Notes: generated by a model from the letters alone, not told the origin. A stretch of DNA of 64,000 nucleotides from Flavobacteriaceae bacterium (GCA_947491985.1 CANLLR010000001.1:99514-163513), one strand, 5' to 3'; positions 16,841 to 26,080 are shown, numbered from the stretch's first letter. A program made the numbers and translations.

Positions 16841-17553
16841 TAATTAAAAACTTCCTTTAAAACCTCGAGTGATTTTGGTTTTTTGAATCCGTCAAGATGA
16901 ATTGAGTAATAGTCTAAAAGTATTTTGAGTAGCATTTGACGCTCGATTCCGGCAAAGATTTTTTGATCTAAATCGAATTTCAAACGAAGTAATTTTTTGA
17001 ACAAATGCGTTTCATGTTCGGAAAGACAACTTATGCCTTGAAACGGAGAAAAAACACCTTCGATCATTTCAAAATGGTTACAATTAACATTAGAAGTATC
17101 GGGATAAAATCCGAGGAATTTAGTCATTTCCAACAGAAAAATGAGATGAAAATTGGATATTTCTTCATGCGTATCGAGCCAAAGCAATGCAGCTTCAAGA
17201 AAGGTAAATAGGCTTTGATTTTTTTCTTCTTCTTTAATGCTGTGATGCAACATTTCAGACAAAAAAATGACGATGGTGCTTTTAAAAATGTTGGTGTTTA
17301 TGGTTTGAAAAGCATTGGCTAATTTAATTTCTTTAAAATGTTCGAGTGTGCCTTTGTTTTTGTGGTTGGCTTCAATTTCTAAAATGGTCAACGGTTGAAA
17401 ATAGGCTATTTTCTGATTGGATTTTTTTCCAGAATATGCACTTGGAACAAAATAACTTTTGAGTCCATCCGATTCGGTAAAACATTTCACGATAAGGCTT
17501 TTTTCTTGGTATTTTAATGCCGAAAGTACGATGGCTTTTGTTTTGACAAGCAT
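16840..17553 (-). CDS. recO: DNA repair protein RecO
   Basis: RecFOR-pathway protein that loads RecA on SSB-coated DNA. The 237-residue product has the N-terminal OB-fold (MLVKTKAIVLSALKYQEKS, then GLKSYFVPSAYSGKK) and a helical C-terminal domain. The four-Cys zinc finger of many RecO proteins is not present; only scattered Cys are seen around NVNCNHFEMIEGVF and GISCLSEHE. Start ATG is clear. It is followed by the ileS promoter region and preceded by porZ with a 78-base gap, same strand. Confidence 0.92.
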   Translation of the reverse strand: MLVKTKAIVLSALKYQEKSLIVKCFTESDGLKSYFVPSAYSGKKSNQKIAYFQPLTILEIEANHKNKGTLEHFKEIKLANAFQTINTNIFKSTIVIFLSEMLHHSIKEEEKNQSLFTFLEAALLWLDTHEEISNFHLIFLLEMTKFLGFYPDTSNVNCNHFEMIEGVFSPFQGISCLSEHETHLFKKLLRLKFDLDQKIFAGIERQMLLKILLDYYSIHLDGFKKPKSLEVLKEVFN

Positions 17554-17631
17554 AAATTAAGGAGTACAATATTCGACGTACTGTTTCGAGGTTAACCGTT
17601 TCAAAGTGGTAAAGAATGCCAATTTTATTGT

Positions 17632-19962
17632 TTATCTAATGATCATTACTTTTTTGACTGTAGTGTCTGTCCCTTCTTGTGTGGCGATGAAAATCATATA
17701 AACACCCGAGGCTACACGATATTTTCCAAAAGCTGTAGTATCCCATTCGATAGTACCTCCGGAAGAAGTAGTTTCATACACCAAATTACCTTCAATATCG
17801 GCAATTTTCACGTTGGCTTTGTCTGTGAGTCCGCTAATTTTTACAGTTCCAACAAATTCAGGACGAACCGGATTTGGATATACATACACATTACTCAAAT
17901 CGTCTTGTGGTTTTGTAGCAGTTCCTTTGAAAGAAACCATACCTTTATCAGTGGCAAAAAACACTTCGCCCGTTATACCGTCGACTTCAATATCTAAAAC
18001 ATTATTACTTGGTAAAGGCGAATTTTCTTTGGTGAAACGGTAAATTGTTTGTTGACCGTTGGGTGAAACTAGAAAAACACCTGAATCGGCTATCGAAACC
18101 CATTTTCTATTGGCTCCATCGATAGCGATATCAAGTATAAATTGATCGAAAAAAAGCTCTTGAGCTAGTACTTCCCCGTCAATTTCTTCTTCGATAATTA
18201 TAGGTCGGGTTTGAATTTCATCTTCAGTTAAAAACTGATCTACTGTAGAAATAATTCGCAATCCTTTCGCTGTGCCAATCCACAATTGGTTTCTGTTATC
18301 GATGGCAACACAACGCACGTCGGTATCGGGTAAGTTTCCTTCAGTTTGTGTTTTGATGACAATGGATTTATTATTTAACTGATCGTTGAAGGCGATTAAC
18401 CCGTTTCGCGAACTTGGCAACCATTTGGTTCCGTTTTTATCTACAACCAAAATAGCATAATTTTCAACATTTGTTTCTGGTATAATAGCTCCTAAATCGA
18501 ACGATTGCCATGATCCATTGGCTCGTAACACTTTGAGTGCTTTCGGGCTAAAATTGTTTGTCATCCAAAGATTGCTATTTCTATCGTAGGCGGGTCCGTT
18601 GACTCTTATTCCATCAGCAACAGATGTTAATTGCAGGCCATCTGAACCTGTATTGGTGTTATCAAACAACACTGTTGGCGTTTCGTTCACCACTTTTAGT
18701 AGCCCTGAAAAATAAGAACTCACATAAAAATCATTGTCATTGTTGGGATTGAAAGCAATGTTTGAAAGCGCTTTTGCTCCAAATAAATCTGCATAGGGAA
18801 TGAAATCCCAGCCATTTTCTGGAGTAAATTTGCTGATTGGAAATTTAAAAGGTCCGTCGAAAGGAGGTTCTAAATTATACGGATTGTAGGTTCGGTTGTA
18901 TTTTCCGTATAAAGCCCATAATGCACTAGTCGATTTTTTGACTCTAAAAATGTAATTTCTTTCGGGTCCGTTGGGTTTGATTTCGGTAAAGTTGGTTGGA
19001 TTTGAAATGGTAGAAGACAACATTCCTCTTTCGTTGGTTCCGATATAGATTACATCGTCTAGTACCGTTGCGCAAAAAAATGTTACAGGGTCGCCTGTTA
19101 TTTGGTTGCTTTGAATATGAACTATTTGTTGTATGGCTTGATTGAAAACGTAAACATGATTAGCGGATGTTATAGTAAAATAGTTTCCATTAGTTCGCAA
19201 ATCTAATAATACCTCAGGAAAGTTAAGTAAGTAAGTGGGAGTTAGGCCATCGTATTTTAAAAGACTTACTGCATTTGTGATGGCATAAATGTTAGTCCCG
19301 AAACTAATAACGCCATTCCATTCATTACCTGAAATATCTACCCATTGAGTAAAATCGTCTAGAAAAGGACTAGACAAATTAGCCTTTCTGATGCCGCTTC
19401 CAAAAGCATTTCCTTTAGTGGCGGCATAAATAAATCCGTTATTAATTGCTGTTTGTTGCACCGCAACATAGGAACCTTGTGGTCCCATGTAGTAGGTGTT
19501 TCCAAATTCGTTGGTATTCAAATCAAAAACGGATATTCCGTAATCGCAAGACAAGTACAATTTGTCATTATTTTCTAAAAAATGATTGATTTTTTTTAAG
19601 AGTGGCGACACAGGGACCTCATCGATAATGCCTCTTTTTTGAAGAATCGTTCCGTCGTTTTTAATCAAAAAAAGTAGCCCATTTCTGTTGCCCACAAAGG
19701 TAATGTTCTTGACTTCACTATGGAATATTGCAGTAATCTCATCGGCCTTTAGTCCGTCTATTGAATTGATTGTGGTAATGTCATTCGATGTTAATCCTTT
19801 CGTAAAATAGGCATTTTCTGACGACGCATAAATAGTGTTTGTTGTAGTCGCAATATCAGTAATCCGATTGTAGGAAAAGTATCCCTGCCAAAGCTGATTG
19901 TTTTGTCCCAACACCAACAAGGGAAATAATAAAATGTAGAGAGAAAACTTTTTTGAACCCAT
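17632..19962 (-). CDS. porZ: type IX secretion system protein PorZ-like (two beta-propellers, CTD)
   Basis: A surface protein of the T9SS attachment complex by resemblance: a signal peptide (MGSKKFSLYILLFPLLVLGQ), an N-terminal region opening NNQLWQGYFSYNRITDIAT, two-component-regulator-type propeller repeats (for example KWLPSSRNGLIAF, LWIGTAKGLRII), and a T9SS type A sorting domain at the C-terminus (VYVYPNPVRPEFVG to TTVKKVMIIR). In Porphyromonas gingivalis PorZ works with PorU, PorV and PorQ. The open frame reaches 21 codons further upstream, but a TAnnTTTG box at 19981-19988 lies within it, supporting the start at 19962. PorZ identity rests on domain order and size (776 residues). Confidence 0.85.
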   Translation of the reverse strand: MGSKKFSLYILLFPLLVLGQNNQLWQGYFSYNRITDIATTTNTIYASSENAYFTKGLTSNDITTINSIDGLKADEITAIFHSEVKNITFVGNRNGLLFLIKNDGTILQKRGIIDEVPVSPLLKKINHFLENNDKLYLSCDYGISVFDLNTNEFGNTYYMGPQGSYVAVQQTAINNGFIYAATKGNAFGSGIRKANLSSPFLDDFTQWVDISGNEWNGVISFGTNIYAITNAVSLLKYDGLTPTYLLNFPEVLLDLRTNGNYFTITSANHVYVFNQAIQQIVHIQSNQITGDPVTFFCATVLDDVIYIGTNERGMLSSTISNPTNFTEIKPNGPERNYIFRVKKSTSALWALYGKYNRTYNPYNLEPPFDGPFKFPISKFTPENGWDFIPYADLFGAKALSNIAFNPNNDNDFYVSSYFSGLLKVVNETPTVLFDNTNTGSDGLQLTSVADGIRVNGPAYDRNSNLWMTNNFSPKALKVLRANGSWQSFDLGAIIPETNVENYAILVVDKNGTKWLPSSRNGLIAFNDQLNNKSIVIKTQTEGNLPDTDVRCVAIDNRNQLWIGTAKGLRIISTVDQFLTEDEIQTRPIIIEEEIDGEVLAQELFFDQFILDIAIDGANRKWVSIADSGVFLVSPNGQQTIYRFTKENSPLPSNNVLDIEVDGITGEVFFATDKGMVSFKGTATKPQDDLSNVYVYPNPVRPEFVGTVKISGLTDKANVKIADIEGNLVYETTSSGGTIEWDTTAFGKYRVASGVYMIFIATQEGTDTTVKKVMIIR

Positions 19963-19980
19963 TGTACCAAAATTGAAAGA

Positions 19981-19988
19981 CAAATATA
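19981..19988 (-). promoter_or_regulatory. -7 promoter box for porZ
   Basis: Minus strand TATATTTG, exact TAnnTTTG, about 19 bases from the ATG at 19962. Confidence 0.55.
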
Positions 19989-20022
19989 CTATAAACGCAA
20001 AAATTACTGGATTAATATAGTA

Positions 20023-20055
20023 CAAAAAAAAATGCCTTCACTGGGAAGGCATTTT
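20023..20055 (-). terminator. terminator after gdhA
   Basis: Minus strand AAATGCCTTC pairs with GAAGGCATTT around a short loop, followed by a long T run. It separates gdhA from the porZ promoter. Confidence 0.8.
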
Positions 20056-20074
20056 TGTCTATTTTTTATTAAAA

Positions 20075-21418
20075 TTATACAATTCCTTGAGCTAACATAG
20101 CATCGGCCACTTTAACGAAACCCGCAATGTTTGCGCCTTTTACATAATCGGTGTAACCGCTAGCATCGGTACCATATTTTACGCAAGAAGCATGAATGTT
20201 TAACATGATATTTTTTAGTCTTTCGTCAACCTCTTCTGAAGTCCAACTTAAACGCAACGAATTTTGTGACATTTCAAGTCCCGATGTTGCAACGCCTCCA
20301 GCATTAGATGCTTTTCCTGGTGCAAATAAGATTTTTGCATTTAAAAATGCAGTTACAGCTTCTGGAGTAGATGGCATGTTAGCACCTTCTGCAACACAGA
20401 TACAACCGTTGGCAATTAACGTTTTGGCTTCGTCTTCATTCAATTCATTTTGAGTAGCACATGGTAATGCAACATCACATTTTACTTCCCAAGGACGTTT
20501 TCCTGAAACAAATTTTGCATTTGGATATTTTGCAACGTAATCAGAGATTCTTCCGTAATTTATGTTTTTGATTTCCATAACGTAGGCTAATTTCTCAGCA
20601 TCAATTCCGTCTGCATCATAAATATATCCTGATGAGTCCGACATGGTAACTACTTTTCCGCCTAATTGCGTTGCTTTTTCAGTAGCGTATTGTGCTACGT
20701 TTCCTGAACCAGAAACCACGACTGTTTTTCCTGCAAAACTATCGCCTTTGGTTTGAAGCATGCTTTGAGCAAAATATACGTCGCCATAACCGGTAGCCTC
20801 TGGACGGATTAACGAACCTCCGAAAGAGATTCCTTTTCCTGTTAAAACACCCGTAAATTCATTTCTAAGTCTTTTGTATTGACCAAACATATAACCTACT
20901 TCTCTTCCTCCAACACCAATATCTCCAGCAGGAACGTCGGTATCAGCACCTATATGCTTCGACAATTCGGTCATAAAGCTCTGACAGAATTTCATGATTT
21001 CGATGTCCGATTTTCCTTTCGGATCAAAATCAGAACCTCCTTTTCCACCGCCCATTGGCAAAGTAGTCAAACTGTTTTTAAAAGTTTGTTCGAAAGCTAA
21101 AAATTTCAATATGCTTAAATTCACTGTTGGATGAAAACGAATCCCTCCTTTGTAAGGTCCGATAGCCGAATTCATTTGAATTCTGTACCCACGGTTTACT
21201 TGTGTATTACCAGCATCGTCAATCCAAGTCACTCTGAACATGATGACTCTTTCTGGTTCTACCATTCTTTCCAAAAGCATTTTGTTTTGGTATTTTTTAT
21301 TTTCTTCAATAAAAGGAATAACTGTTTCAGCTACTTCTTTAACAGCTTGCATAAACTCAGGCTCGTTGGCATTTCTTAAGGCTACTTTGTCTAAAAATGC
21401 ATTGATACTTTGTGACAT
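20075..21418 (-). CDS. gdhA: NADP-type glutamate dehydrogenase
   Basis: Reductive amination of 2-oxoglutarate to glutamate, linking ammonium assimilation to the TCA cycle; cytoplasmic hexamer. The 447-residue length fits the bacterial NADP-dependent class. Signatures: GPYKGGIRFHPTVN, the active-site Lys in LPMGGGKGGSDFDPKG, dinucleotide-binding VVVSGSGNVAQYA, and CVAEGANMPSTPEA. It has its own -7 box (21467-21474) and terminator, so it is probably monocistronic. Confidence 0.97.
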   Translation of the reverse strand: MSQSINAFLDKVALRNANEPEFMQAVKEVAETVIPFIEENKKYQNKMLLERMVEPERVIMFRVTWIDDAGNTQVNRGYRIQMNSAIGPYKGGIRFHPTVNLSILKFLAFEQTFKNSLTTLPMGGGKGGSDFDPKGKSDIEIMKFCQSFMTELSKHIGADTDVPAGDIGVGGREVGYMFGQYKRLRNEFTGVLTGKGISFGGSLIRPEATGYGDVYFAQSMLQTKGDSFAGKTVVVSGSGNVAQYATEKATQLGGKVVTMSDSSGYIYDADGIDAEKLAYVMEIKNINYGRISDYVAKYPNAKFVSGKRPWEVKCDVALPCATQNELNEDEAKTLIANGCICVAEGANMPSTPEAVTAFLNAKILFAPGKASNAGGVATSGLEMSQNSLRLSWTSEEVDERLKNIMLNIHASCVKYGTDASGYTDYVKGANIAGFVKVADAMLAQGIV

Positions 21419-21466
21419 AAAAATAGATTATTTAATATTTAAGAAAACGTTTTCGTAAAATCGGGA

Positions 21467-21474
21467 CAAAGATA
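21467..21474 (-). promoter_or_regulatory. -7 promoter box for gdhA
   Basis: Minus strand TATCTTTG, exact TAnnTTTG; leader of about 40 bases to the ATG. Confidence 0.5.
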
Positions 21475-21641
21475 CATTTTATAAGAATAACGGCGTAATT
21501 TTTTTTATTTTCTTACTTTTTAATTTGATTTTTTTGCAAAATAATAAAATAGCTATTGTTTTTTAATTCAAGTAATAGAAAACATAAAGGATAAATAATA
21601 TGTATTTTATAATTTTATTTTATATGTTACTACTGTTTTTA

Positions 21642-21649
21642 TATATTTG
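21642..21649 (+). promoter_or_regulatory. -7 promoter box for the outer-membrane protein gene at 21677
   Basis: TATATTTG, exact TAnnTTTG, predicted start near 21656, about 20 bases before the ATG at 21677. It excludes the longer open frame that begins at 21647. Confidence 0.5.
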
Positions 21650-21676
21650 TTGAGAATTGAATTTATTTATTTGAAT

Positions 21677-22471
21677 ATGACAAGGAATAAAATCGCCCTA
21701 ATCTTATTTTTCTTTAGTATAATTACCAAAGTAAATGCACAATTCGGATTTTCACATGAAATAGGAGTTATCGTTGGTCCAGTTGCCTTTCAATCGGACT
21801 ACGGTGAACGGTATGACTTTTCTACTAATGCTGGTAACACTGGTTATGGTATTGGCCTTATTCATTACCTTAACTTTTCTTATAAAGCAGAATGTAACTG
21901 CTACACCCCCGAAACGTATTTTAACGACCACTTCAAATTGCGTAGTGAATTATCTTACAACAAAACAGAATTACAACATTTTGGAGAGTGGGTAGATCCT
22001 AAGAGAACTTCACTAACTGCCAATCAGTTAAGAGCCATGCGAGGTAGCACTGCGGTAACCAATATAGGAATGCAATTGGAATATTTTCCTTTGAGTATTC
22101 GTGATTTTACAGCAAGTACACATGGTTGGGCTCCTTTTGTAAGTTTAGGTGGGCAATATTGTTACTACAAAGCAACCTCTTATTCTGAACTAGGTCCTGG
22201 TTTAGGGACATTGCCAACAGTAACGCCTATTAAATACATCAATGCCTTTGACACTAAAGGCGGTAACACTTGGTCAGTTGTAGCTAGCGTAGGAACTCGT
22301 TACAAACTAACACCTTTATCTGATTTGATGATTGATTTAAGATGGCAGTATTATTTTTCGAATTGGGTAGACGGTCTAAATCCGAATCCCGAAATTTACA
22401 CCGAAAACCGCGCCAATGATTGGAATGTTTGGCTCAACGTAGGTTACATTTATTATTTAGGTGTACGATAA
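21677..22471 (+). CDS. outer-membrane protein of the THC0290_0291 type
   Basis: The 264-residue product starts MTRNKIALILFFFSII and has a signal peptide ending near KVNAQ. The rest is rich in alternating beta segments (GFSHEIGVIVGPVAFQSDYG, then DLMIDLRWQYYFSNWVDG, ending VGYIYYLGVR), as in an 8-12 strand barrel. A short CNCYTPETYFNDHFKLRSEL element is distinctive. Homologues next to gdhA have, as I recall, sometimes been labelled glutamate dehydrogenase; nothing here supports an enzyme. It has its own promoter and a strong downstream terminator. Confidence 0.75.
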   Translation: MTRNKIALILFFFSIITKVNAQFGFSHEIGVIVGPVAFQSDYGERYDFSTNAGNTGYGIGLIHYLNFSYKAECNCYTPETYFNDHFKLRSELSYNKTELQHFGEWVDPKRTSLTANQLRAMRGSTAVTNIGMQLEYFPLSIRDFTASTHGWAPFVSLGGQYCYYKATSYSELGPGLGTLPTVTPIKYINAFDTKGGNTWSVVASVGTRYKLTPLSDLMIDLRWQYYFSNWVDGLNPNPEIYTENRANDWNVWLNVGYIYYLGVR

Positions 22472-22473
22472 TA

Positions 22474-22505
22474 AAAAAACCCGAATCGTTTGATTCGGGT
22501 TTTTT
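22474..22505. terminator. bidirectional terminator
   Basis: AAAAAACCCGAATC / GATTCGGGTTTTTT, perfect 14-bp inverted repeat around GTTT. It serves both the outer-membrane protein gene (plus) and the Cys/Met enzyme gene (minus), which converge here. Confidence 0.9.
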
Positions 22506-22512
22506 GTTGTTA

Positions 22513-23658
22513 TTATCTAAACGCCTGCTCAATGTCGGCAAGCAAATCATCAATATCTTCAACACCAACACTTAGTCGAACTAAATCATCCGTGATGCCT
22601 ATTTCTTTTCGTTTATCTTCAGGTATGGATGCATGTGTCATTAATGCCGGATGATTCGCTAACGATTCTACGCCACCCAATGATTCTGCCAAAGTAAAGA
22701 CTTTTAAATTCTCTAAAAACGCAATGGCATCCGCTTTTTTCCCAGATGTAAAAGTAAACGAAACCATACCACCAAATCCACTCATTTGTTTTTTGGCAAT
22801 ATCATGAAACGGATGATTGGGTAAACCCGGATAAAACACCTTAGCTACTTCGGGATGATTGCTCAAAAATTCGGCCACTTTCATTCCGTTTTCACAATGG
22901 CGTTGCACTCGTAAATGCAACGTTTTAATTCCTCGTAATATCAAAAAACTATCCATTGGCCCAAGTGTCGCTCCCGTTGCAAACTGCTGAAAATGCAATT
23001 GTTCTCCTAAAGCTGCGTCTTTTACAATCAAAGCTCCAGCAATCACGTCAGAGTGACCGCCGAGGTATTTGGTAGCCGAATGCATTACTACATCTGCTCC
23101 TAAATCTAACGGTTTTTGTAAATAAGGAGTTGCAAACGTATTATCTACAGCAAAAAGGATGTTGTTGGCTTTGGTAATTTTGGCAATTTCTTGAATATCA
23201 GCCAATTTCATTAACGGATTGGTTGGAGTTTCTACCCAAACCAATTTGGTGTTTTCGTTGATTAATGACTTGAATTTTTCGATATCGTTCATATCCACAA
23301 AGTGGAATTTGATTCCGGAATCTTTATAAATACGTGTAAACATTCGGTATGTTCCGCCATACAAATCGTCCATAGCAATGATTTCATCACCGGCTTTGAA
23401 CGAACGTAATAAGCAATCTGTCGCAGCTAAACCAGATGAAAAAGCCAAGCCACGCGTACCATTTTCGATACTTGCTAACGCATTTTCTAAAGCTGAACGC
23501 GTTGGATTTGCTGCACGCGAATATTCGTAATCAGGATTAACCGGTTGACCCGGACTGTTTTGTACAAAAGTAGAAGTTTGATATACTGGAGGCATCACCG
23601 CTCCGGTACTTGGATCGTGATGTTGTCCGCCGTGTATGGTTTTGGTATTAAATTTCAT
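22513..23658 (-). CDS. cystathionine gamma-synthase / gamma-lyase family PLP enzyme
   Basis: PLP enzyme of Cys/Met metabolism. The 381-residue product has all family marks: MKFNTKTIHGGQHHDPSTGA, YEYSRAANPTR, GLAFSSGLAA, VWVETPTNPL, and the PLP Lys in HSATKYLGGHSDVIAG. Synthase, gamma-lyase and related activities cannot be separated from sequence alone. It has its own -7 box 18 bases upstream (23676-23683), giving an approximately 11-base leader, and shares a terminator with the convergent gene. Confidence 0.93.
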   Translation of the reverse strand: MKFNTKTIHGGQHHDPSTGAVMPPVYQTSTFVQNSPGQPVNPDYEYSRAANPTRSALENALASIENGTRGLAFSSGLAATDCLLRSFKAGDEIIAMDDLYGGTYRMFTRIYKDSGIKFHFVDMNDIEKFKSLINENTKLVWVETPTNPLMKLADIQEIAKITKANNILFAVDNTFATPYLQKPLDLGADVVMHSATKYLGGHSDVIAGALIVKDAALGEQLHFQQFATGATLGPMDSFLILRGIKTLHLRVQRHCENGMKVAEFLSNHPEVAKVFYPGLPNHPFHDIAKKQMSGFGGMVSFTFTSGKKADAIAFLENLKVFTLAESLGGVESLANHPALMTHASIPEDKRKEIGITDDLVRLSVGVEDIDDLLADIEQAFR

Positions 23659-23675
23659 TTTATAATTATTTTTTA

Positions 23676-23683
23676 CAAAGGTA
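23676..23683 (-). promoter_or_regulatory. -7 promoter box for the Cys/Met PLP enzyme gene
   Basis: Minus strand TACCTTTG, exact TAnnTTTG. Confidence 0.5.
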
Positions 23684-23758
23684 ATTTTCTTTTTTAAATT
23701 CTAAACCATTAAGAAATTTAGATTTATTAAGTTGTTCTTACTAGTAAAGCTTTAATTT

Positions 23759-23865
23759 TAGCCCATATTGCTTCGGCATCCTTTTTTTGTCCCGATGCCT
23801 CGGGAGAAAAAAGATAGATTGAAAAGCTGGACCCGAGCTCAAAAAAGAGCGAATTGGCAAAGCAA
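23759..23865 (+). repeat. dispersed hairpin element, copy C
   Basis: Begins TAGCCCATATTGCTTCGGCA, then a hairpin TTTTTTGTCCCGA / CTCGGGAGAAAAAA (stem TCCCGA/TCGGGA), an end box AGATAGATTGAAAAGCTGGA, and a second small GAGCTC-AAAAAA-GAGC segment. It ends about 6 bases from the DinB gene stop and lies antisense to both neighbours. Confidence 0.65.
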
Positions 23866-23871
23866 ATAGCT

Positions 23872-24327
23872 TCAAATAAATTTTCTTATATTCGTCATAA
23901 ATCCGAGGTGCATCGCTTCGTGGTAATTGTTGAATTCGATGGCTTCTTTTGACGATGCCAAATAAAAACCAGTTCCGGTAGTATACTCGTTATAATTTAC
24001 AAATTTGCCGGCTGCGTAATCTTCTTTGGTTTTCTCTAACAATAAAAAAAGCAAGTTTCTTAACTCATCTACTTCGGCTTGCGTAGAAATTCCTGTTGGT
24101 TTTGAACCGTTTCGGTAGGTTTCAAATAGAGAATCCGAAATGTACATTGGCAATCCCGATAATCGGTAGACTAAAACTTGTTGAATTACTATGATGTGAC
24201 CTAAATTCCAAACCAAATTGTTGCTAAAACCCGCTGGAATAGTATTGAGTTGTTCTAACGTATACTTTTCTAAAAAAGTATTGTATATGTTGCGACTGGT
24301 TTCCCAAATTTTAAAAGTGGTTTCCAT
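23872..24327 (-). CDS. DinB-like protein
   Basis: A 151-residue four-helix-bundle metal-binding protein of the DinB/YfiT type. Starts METTFKIWETSRNIYNTFLEKY; the metal-ligand His residues expected of the fold are seen in WNLGHIIVIQQ and in NYHEAMHLGFM near the C-terminus. Substrate unknown; relatives include thiol-dependent transferases. The longer open frame (35 codons further) overlaps the upstream thioesterase, so the ATG at 24327 is used; it follows the thioesterase stop by 2 bases and is probably coupled to it. Confidence 0.85.
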   Translation of the reverse strand: METTFKIWETSRNIYNTFLEKYTLEQLNTIPAGFSNNLVWNLGHIIVIQQVLVYRLSGLPMYISDSLFETYRNGSKPTGISTQAEVDELRNLLFLLLEKTKEDYAAGKFVNYNEYTTGTGFYLASSKEAIEFNNYHEAMHLGFMTNIRKFI

Positions 24328-24329
24328 AA

Positions 24330-24767
24330 TTATAATACGATAAAGTCGTCCGTTTTGGGTATTGAGTTCATTACATCCAAAGCAATAGCTGGTGTTGGTG
24401 TGGCTAATTTTCGCAGTTTCGTGTCCATCCACGCACCATCAATGCTAATTTTAGCGCACAACAAACCTTCGTGATTGTGCAATTCATGAACGATGGTCCA
24501 ACGTGACGCATCGGCTTTCATTTTGCCGATTTTTGTGCTGATGGTTATTTGGTCTTCGAGGTAAATTTCTTTTCTAAAAATACATTCTTCGCGAAAAGCA
24601 ATCGGTCCAAAATGCTGTTTTTGCATCAGCTGAATCGTCAAACCTTGTTGTGCTAAAATTTCGATACGATGTTGCGCTCCAAAGTCGTAATACGCACTAT
24701 GTCGCATATGAAAATTGGGATCTAAATCGGACCATCGAATGGAAATTTTTTTTGAGAATGTGCTCAT
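24330..24767 (-). CDS. hot-dog fold acyl-CoA thioesterase
   Basis: A 145-residue 4HBT-family protein, probably cytoplasmic. The N-terminal ISIRWSDLDPNFHMRHSAYYDFGAQHR is the usual catalytic helix region (Asp after RWSDLD), followed by beta strands such as EIYLEDQITISTKIGK and AKISIDGAWMDT. Acyl-chain preference cannot be predicted. The open frame could start 13 codons earlier; MSTFSKKIS at 24767 is chosen because the extension is hydrophobic and atypical. First gene of a two-gene unit with DinB; divergent from the ArsC-like gene. Confidence 0.82.
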   Translation of the reverse strand: MSTFSKKISIRWSDLDPNFHMRHSAYYDFGAQHRIEILAQQGLTIQLMQKQHFGPIAFREECIFRKEIYLEDQITISTKIGKMKADASRWTIVHELHNHEGLLCAKISIDGAWMDTKLRKLATPTPAIALDVMNSIPKTDDFIVL

Positions 24768-24816
24768 GGTTAAAATTTTCGTAAAAATAGACAGAAAAAT
24801 ATACAATCCAAAAGCT

Positions 24817-24824
24817 TATTTTTG
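24817..24824 (+). promoter_or_regulatory. -7 promoter box for the ArsC-like/EamA genes
   Basis: TATTTTTG, exact TAnnTTTG, predicted start about 24831, only about 9 bases before the ATG at 24840. Confidence 0.5.
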
Positions 24825-24839
24825 CACAAAATAAATGCA

Positions 24840-25193
24840 ATGACTAATAAAATATACTATTTGGCTTCGTGCGATACGTGTCGAAAAATCATCAAATCGT
24901 TACCCAATTCGGATAAATTGGTCTTTCACGACATTCGTCAAAATCCGATTACCGAAAGTGAATTAGACGAAATGCACCAACTTTCGGGTAGTTACGAAGC
25001 GTTGTTTAGCAAAAAAGCGCAATTGTATAAGTCGATGAATTTGAAAAATCAAGCGTTGACAGAAGTTGATTATAAAAAATACCTGCTCGACCATTATACC
25101 TTTTTAAGCCGCCCTGTTTTTATCATCGATGGTAAAATTTACATTGGTAACAGTCAAAAAAACACCAACGAAGTAATTGCCATTTTAAGCTAA
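24840..25193 (+). CDS. ArsC/Spx-family thioredoxin-fold protein
   Basis: A 117-residue protein with the redox site CDTC at about residue 11 (YYLASCDTCRKIIKSLP) and the conserved FLSRPVFIIDGKIYIG near the C-terminus, matching the ArsC/Spx/YffB group. Whether it reduces arsenate, acts on glutathione adducts or binds RNA polymerase cannot be settled; the lack of neighbouring ars genes argues against arsenic resistance. Starts with MTNKIYYL rather than the frame's earlier ATG, in line with the -7 box. Its stop overlaps the EamA start (TAATG). Confidence 0.85.
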   Translation: MTNKIYYLASCDTCRKIIKSLPNSDKLVFHDIRQNPITESELDEMHQLSGSYEALFSKKAQLYKSMNLKNQALTEVDYKKYLLDHYTFLSRPVFIIDGKIYIGNSQKNTNEVIAILS

Positions 25194-26080
25194 TGTCAAA
25201 AAGAAATTGGGCATTAATTGCTGCTACTTTAGTGTCAATTATTTACGGTATAACCTTTACCATTGCTAAAGATGTCATGCCAAAATACGTTGCGCCTTTC
25301 GGATTTATTGCGATGCGCGTTGGCGGTTCAGTAGTGCTCTTTTGGTTGGTGTCGTTCTTCGGACCAAAAGAAAAAATTGCTTTAAACGATTTTCCGCGAA
25401 TTGCAGCCGCTGCTTTCTTTGGAGTGGCGTTAAACATGCTTACTTTCTTTAAAGGATTGAGTTATACTTCACCCATTATGGGTGCTGTTTTGATGGTGAC
25501 GACTCCGATGATTGTGTTGATTCTTTCGGCGATTATCATGAAAGAACGCATGCAAAAACGTAAAATGTTCGGGATACTTTTGGGATTGGCGGGAACGATG
25601 TTACTAATTTTATATGGCGCCGATTTGAAAATTGCACCCAAAGCCTCACTCGGCAATTTGTTGGTGTTTATCAACGCTATTTCGTATGGCTTTTACCTCA
25701 TCATTGTCAAAAAATTAATGGATAAATACAATGCATTTACTTTTGTTAAATGGATTTATACCTTTGGATTTTTGATGGTATTGCCTTTTGGATGGGAAGA
25801 ATTTCAAGTAATAAATTGGACGATAATTCCCACTGACATTTACTGGAAAATAGGATTTGTAGTGGTGTTTTCTACCTTTTTTACGTATTTGCTAAACTTA
25901 CTTTCAATGCGCGAATTAAAGCCGACGACTGTGGCCGTTTTTATTTATTTGCAACCTTTATTTGCCACTGTTTTTGCCGTAAGTTTAGGAAAAGATCAGT
26001 TGAGTTTGATTAAATTACTTTCGGCGGTTTTAATTTTTGCGGGAGTTTATCTTGTTACACAAAAGAAAAGTACTCCTTAA
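25193..26080 (+). CDS. EamA/RhaT-family (DMT superfamily) transporter
   Basis: Inner-membrane permease of 295 residues with about ten hydrophobic segments arranged as two five-helix EamA repeats (first opening NWALIAATLVSIIYGITFTIAK, second around LGNLLVFINAISYGFYLIIVK). The first repeat holds the proline/glycine pattern ISPKY-like VAPFGFIAMRVGG. Substrate unknown; many such proteins export amino acids or metabolites. Translationally coupled to the ArsC-like gene. Confidence 0.93.
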   Translation: MSKRNWALIAATLVSIIYGITFTIAKDVMPKYVAPFGFIAMRVGGSVVLFWLVSFFGPKEKIALNDFPRIAAAAFFGVALNMLTFFKGLSYTSPIMGAVLMVTTPMIVLILSAIIMKERMQKRKMFGILLGLAGTMLLILYGADLKIAPKASLGNLLVFINAISYGFYLIIVKKLMDKYNAFTFVKWIYTFGFLMVLPFGWEEFQVINWTIIPTDIYWKIGFVVVFSTFFTYLLNLLSMRELKPTTVAVFIYLQPLFATVFAVSLGKDQLSLIKLLSAVLIFAGVYLVTQKKSTP

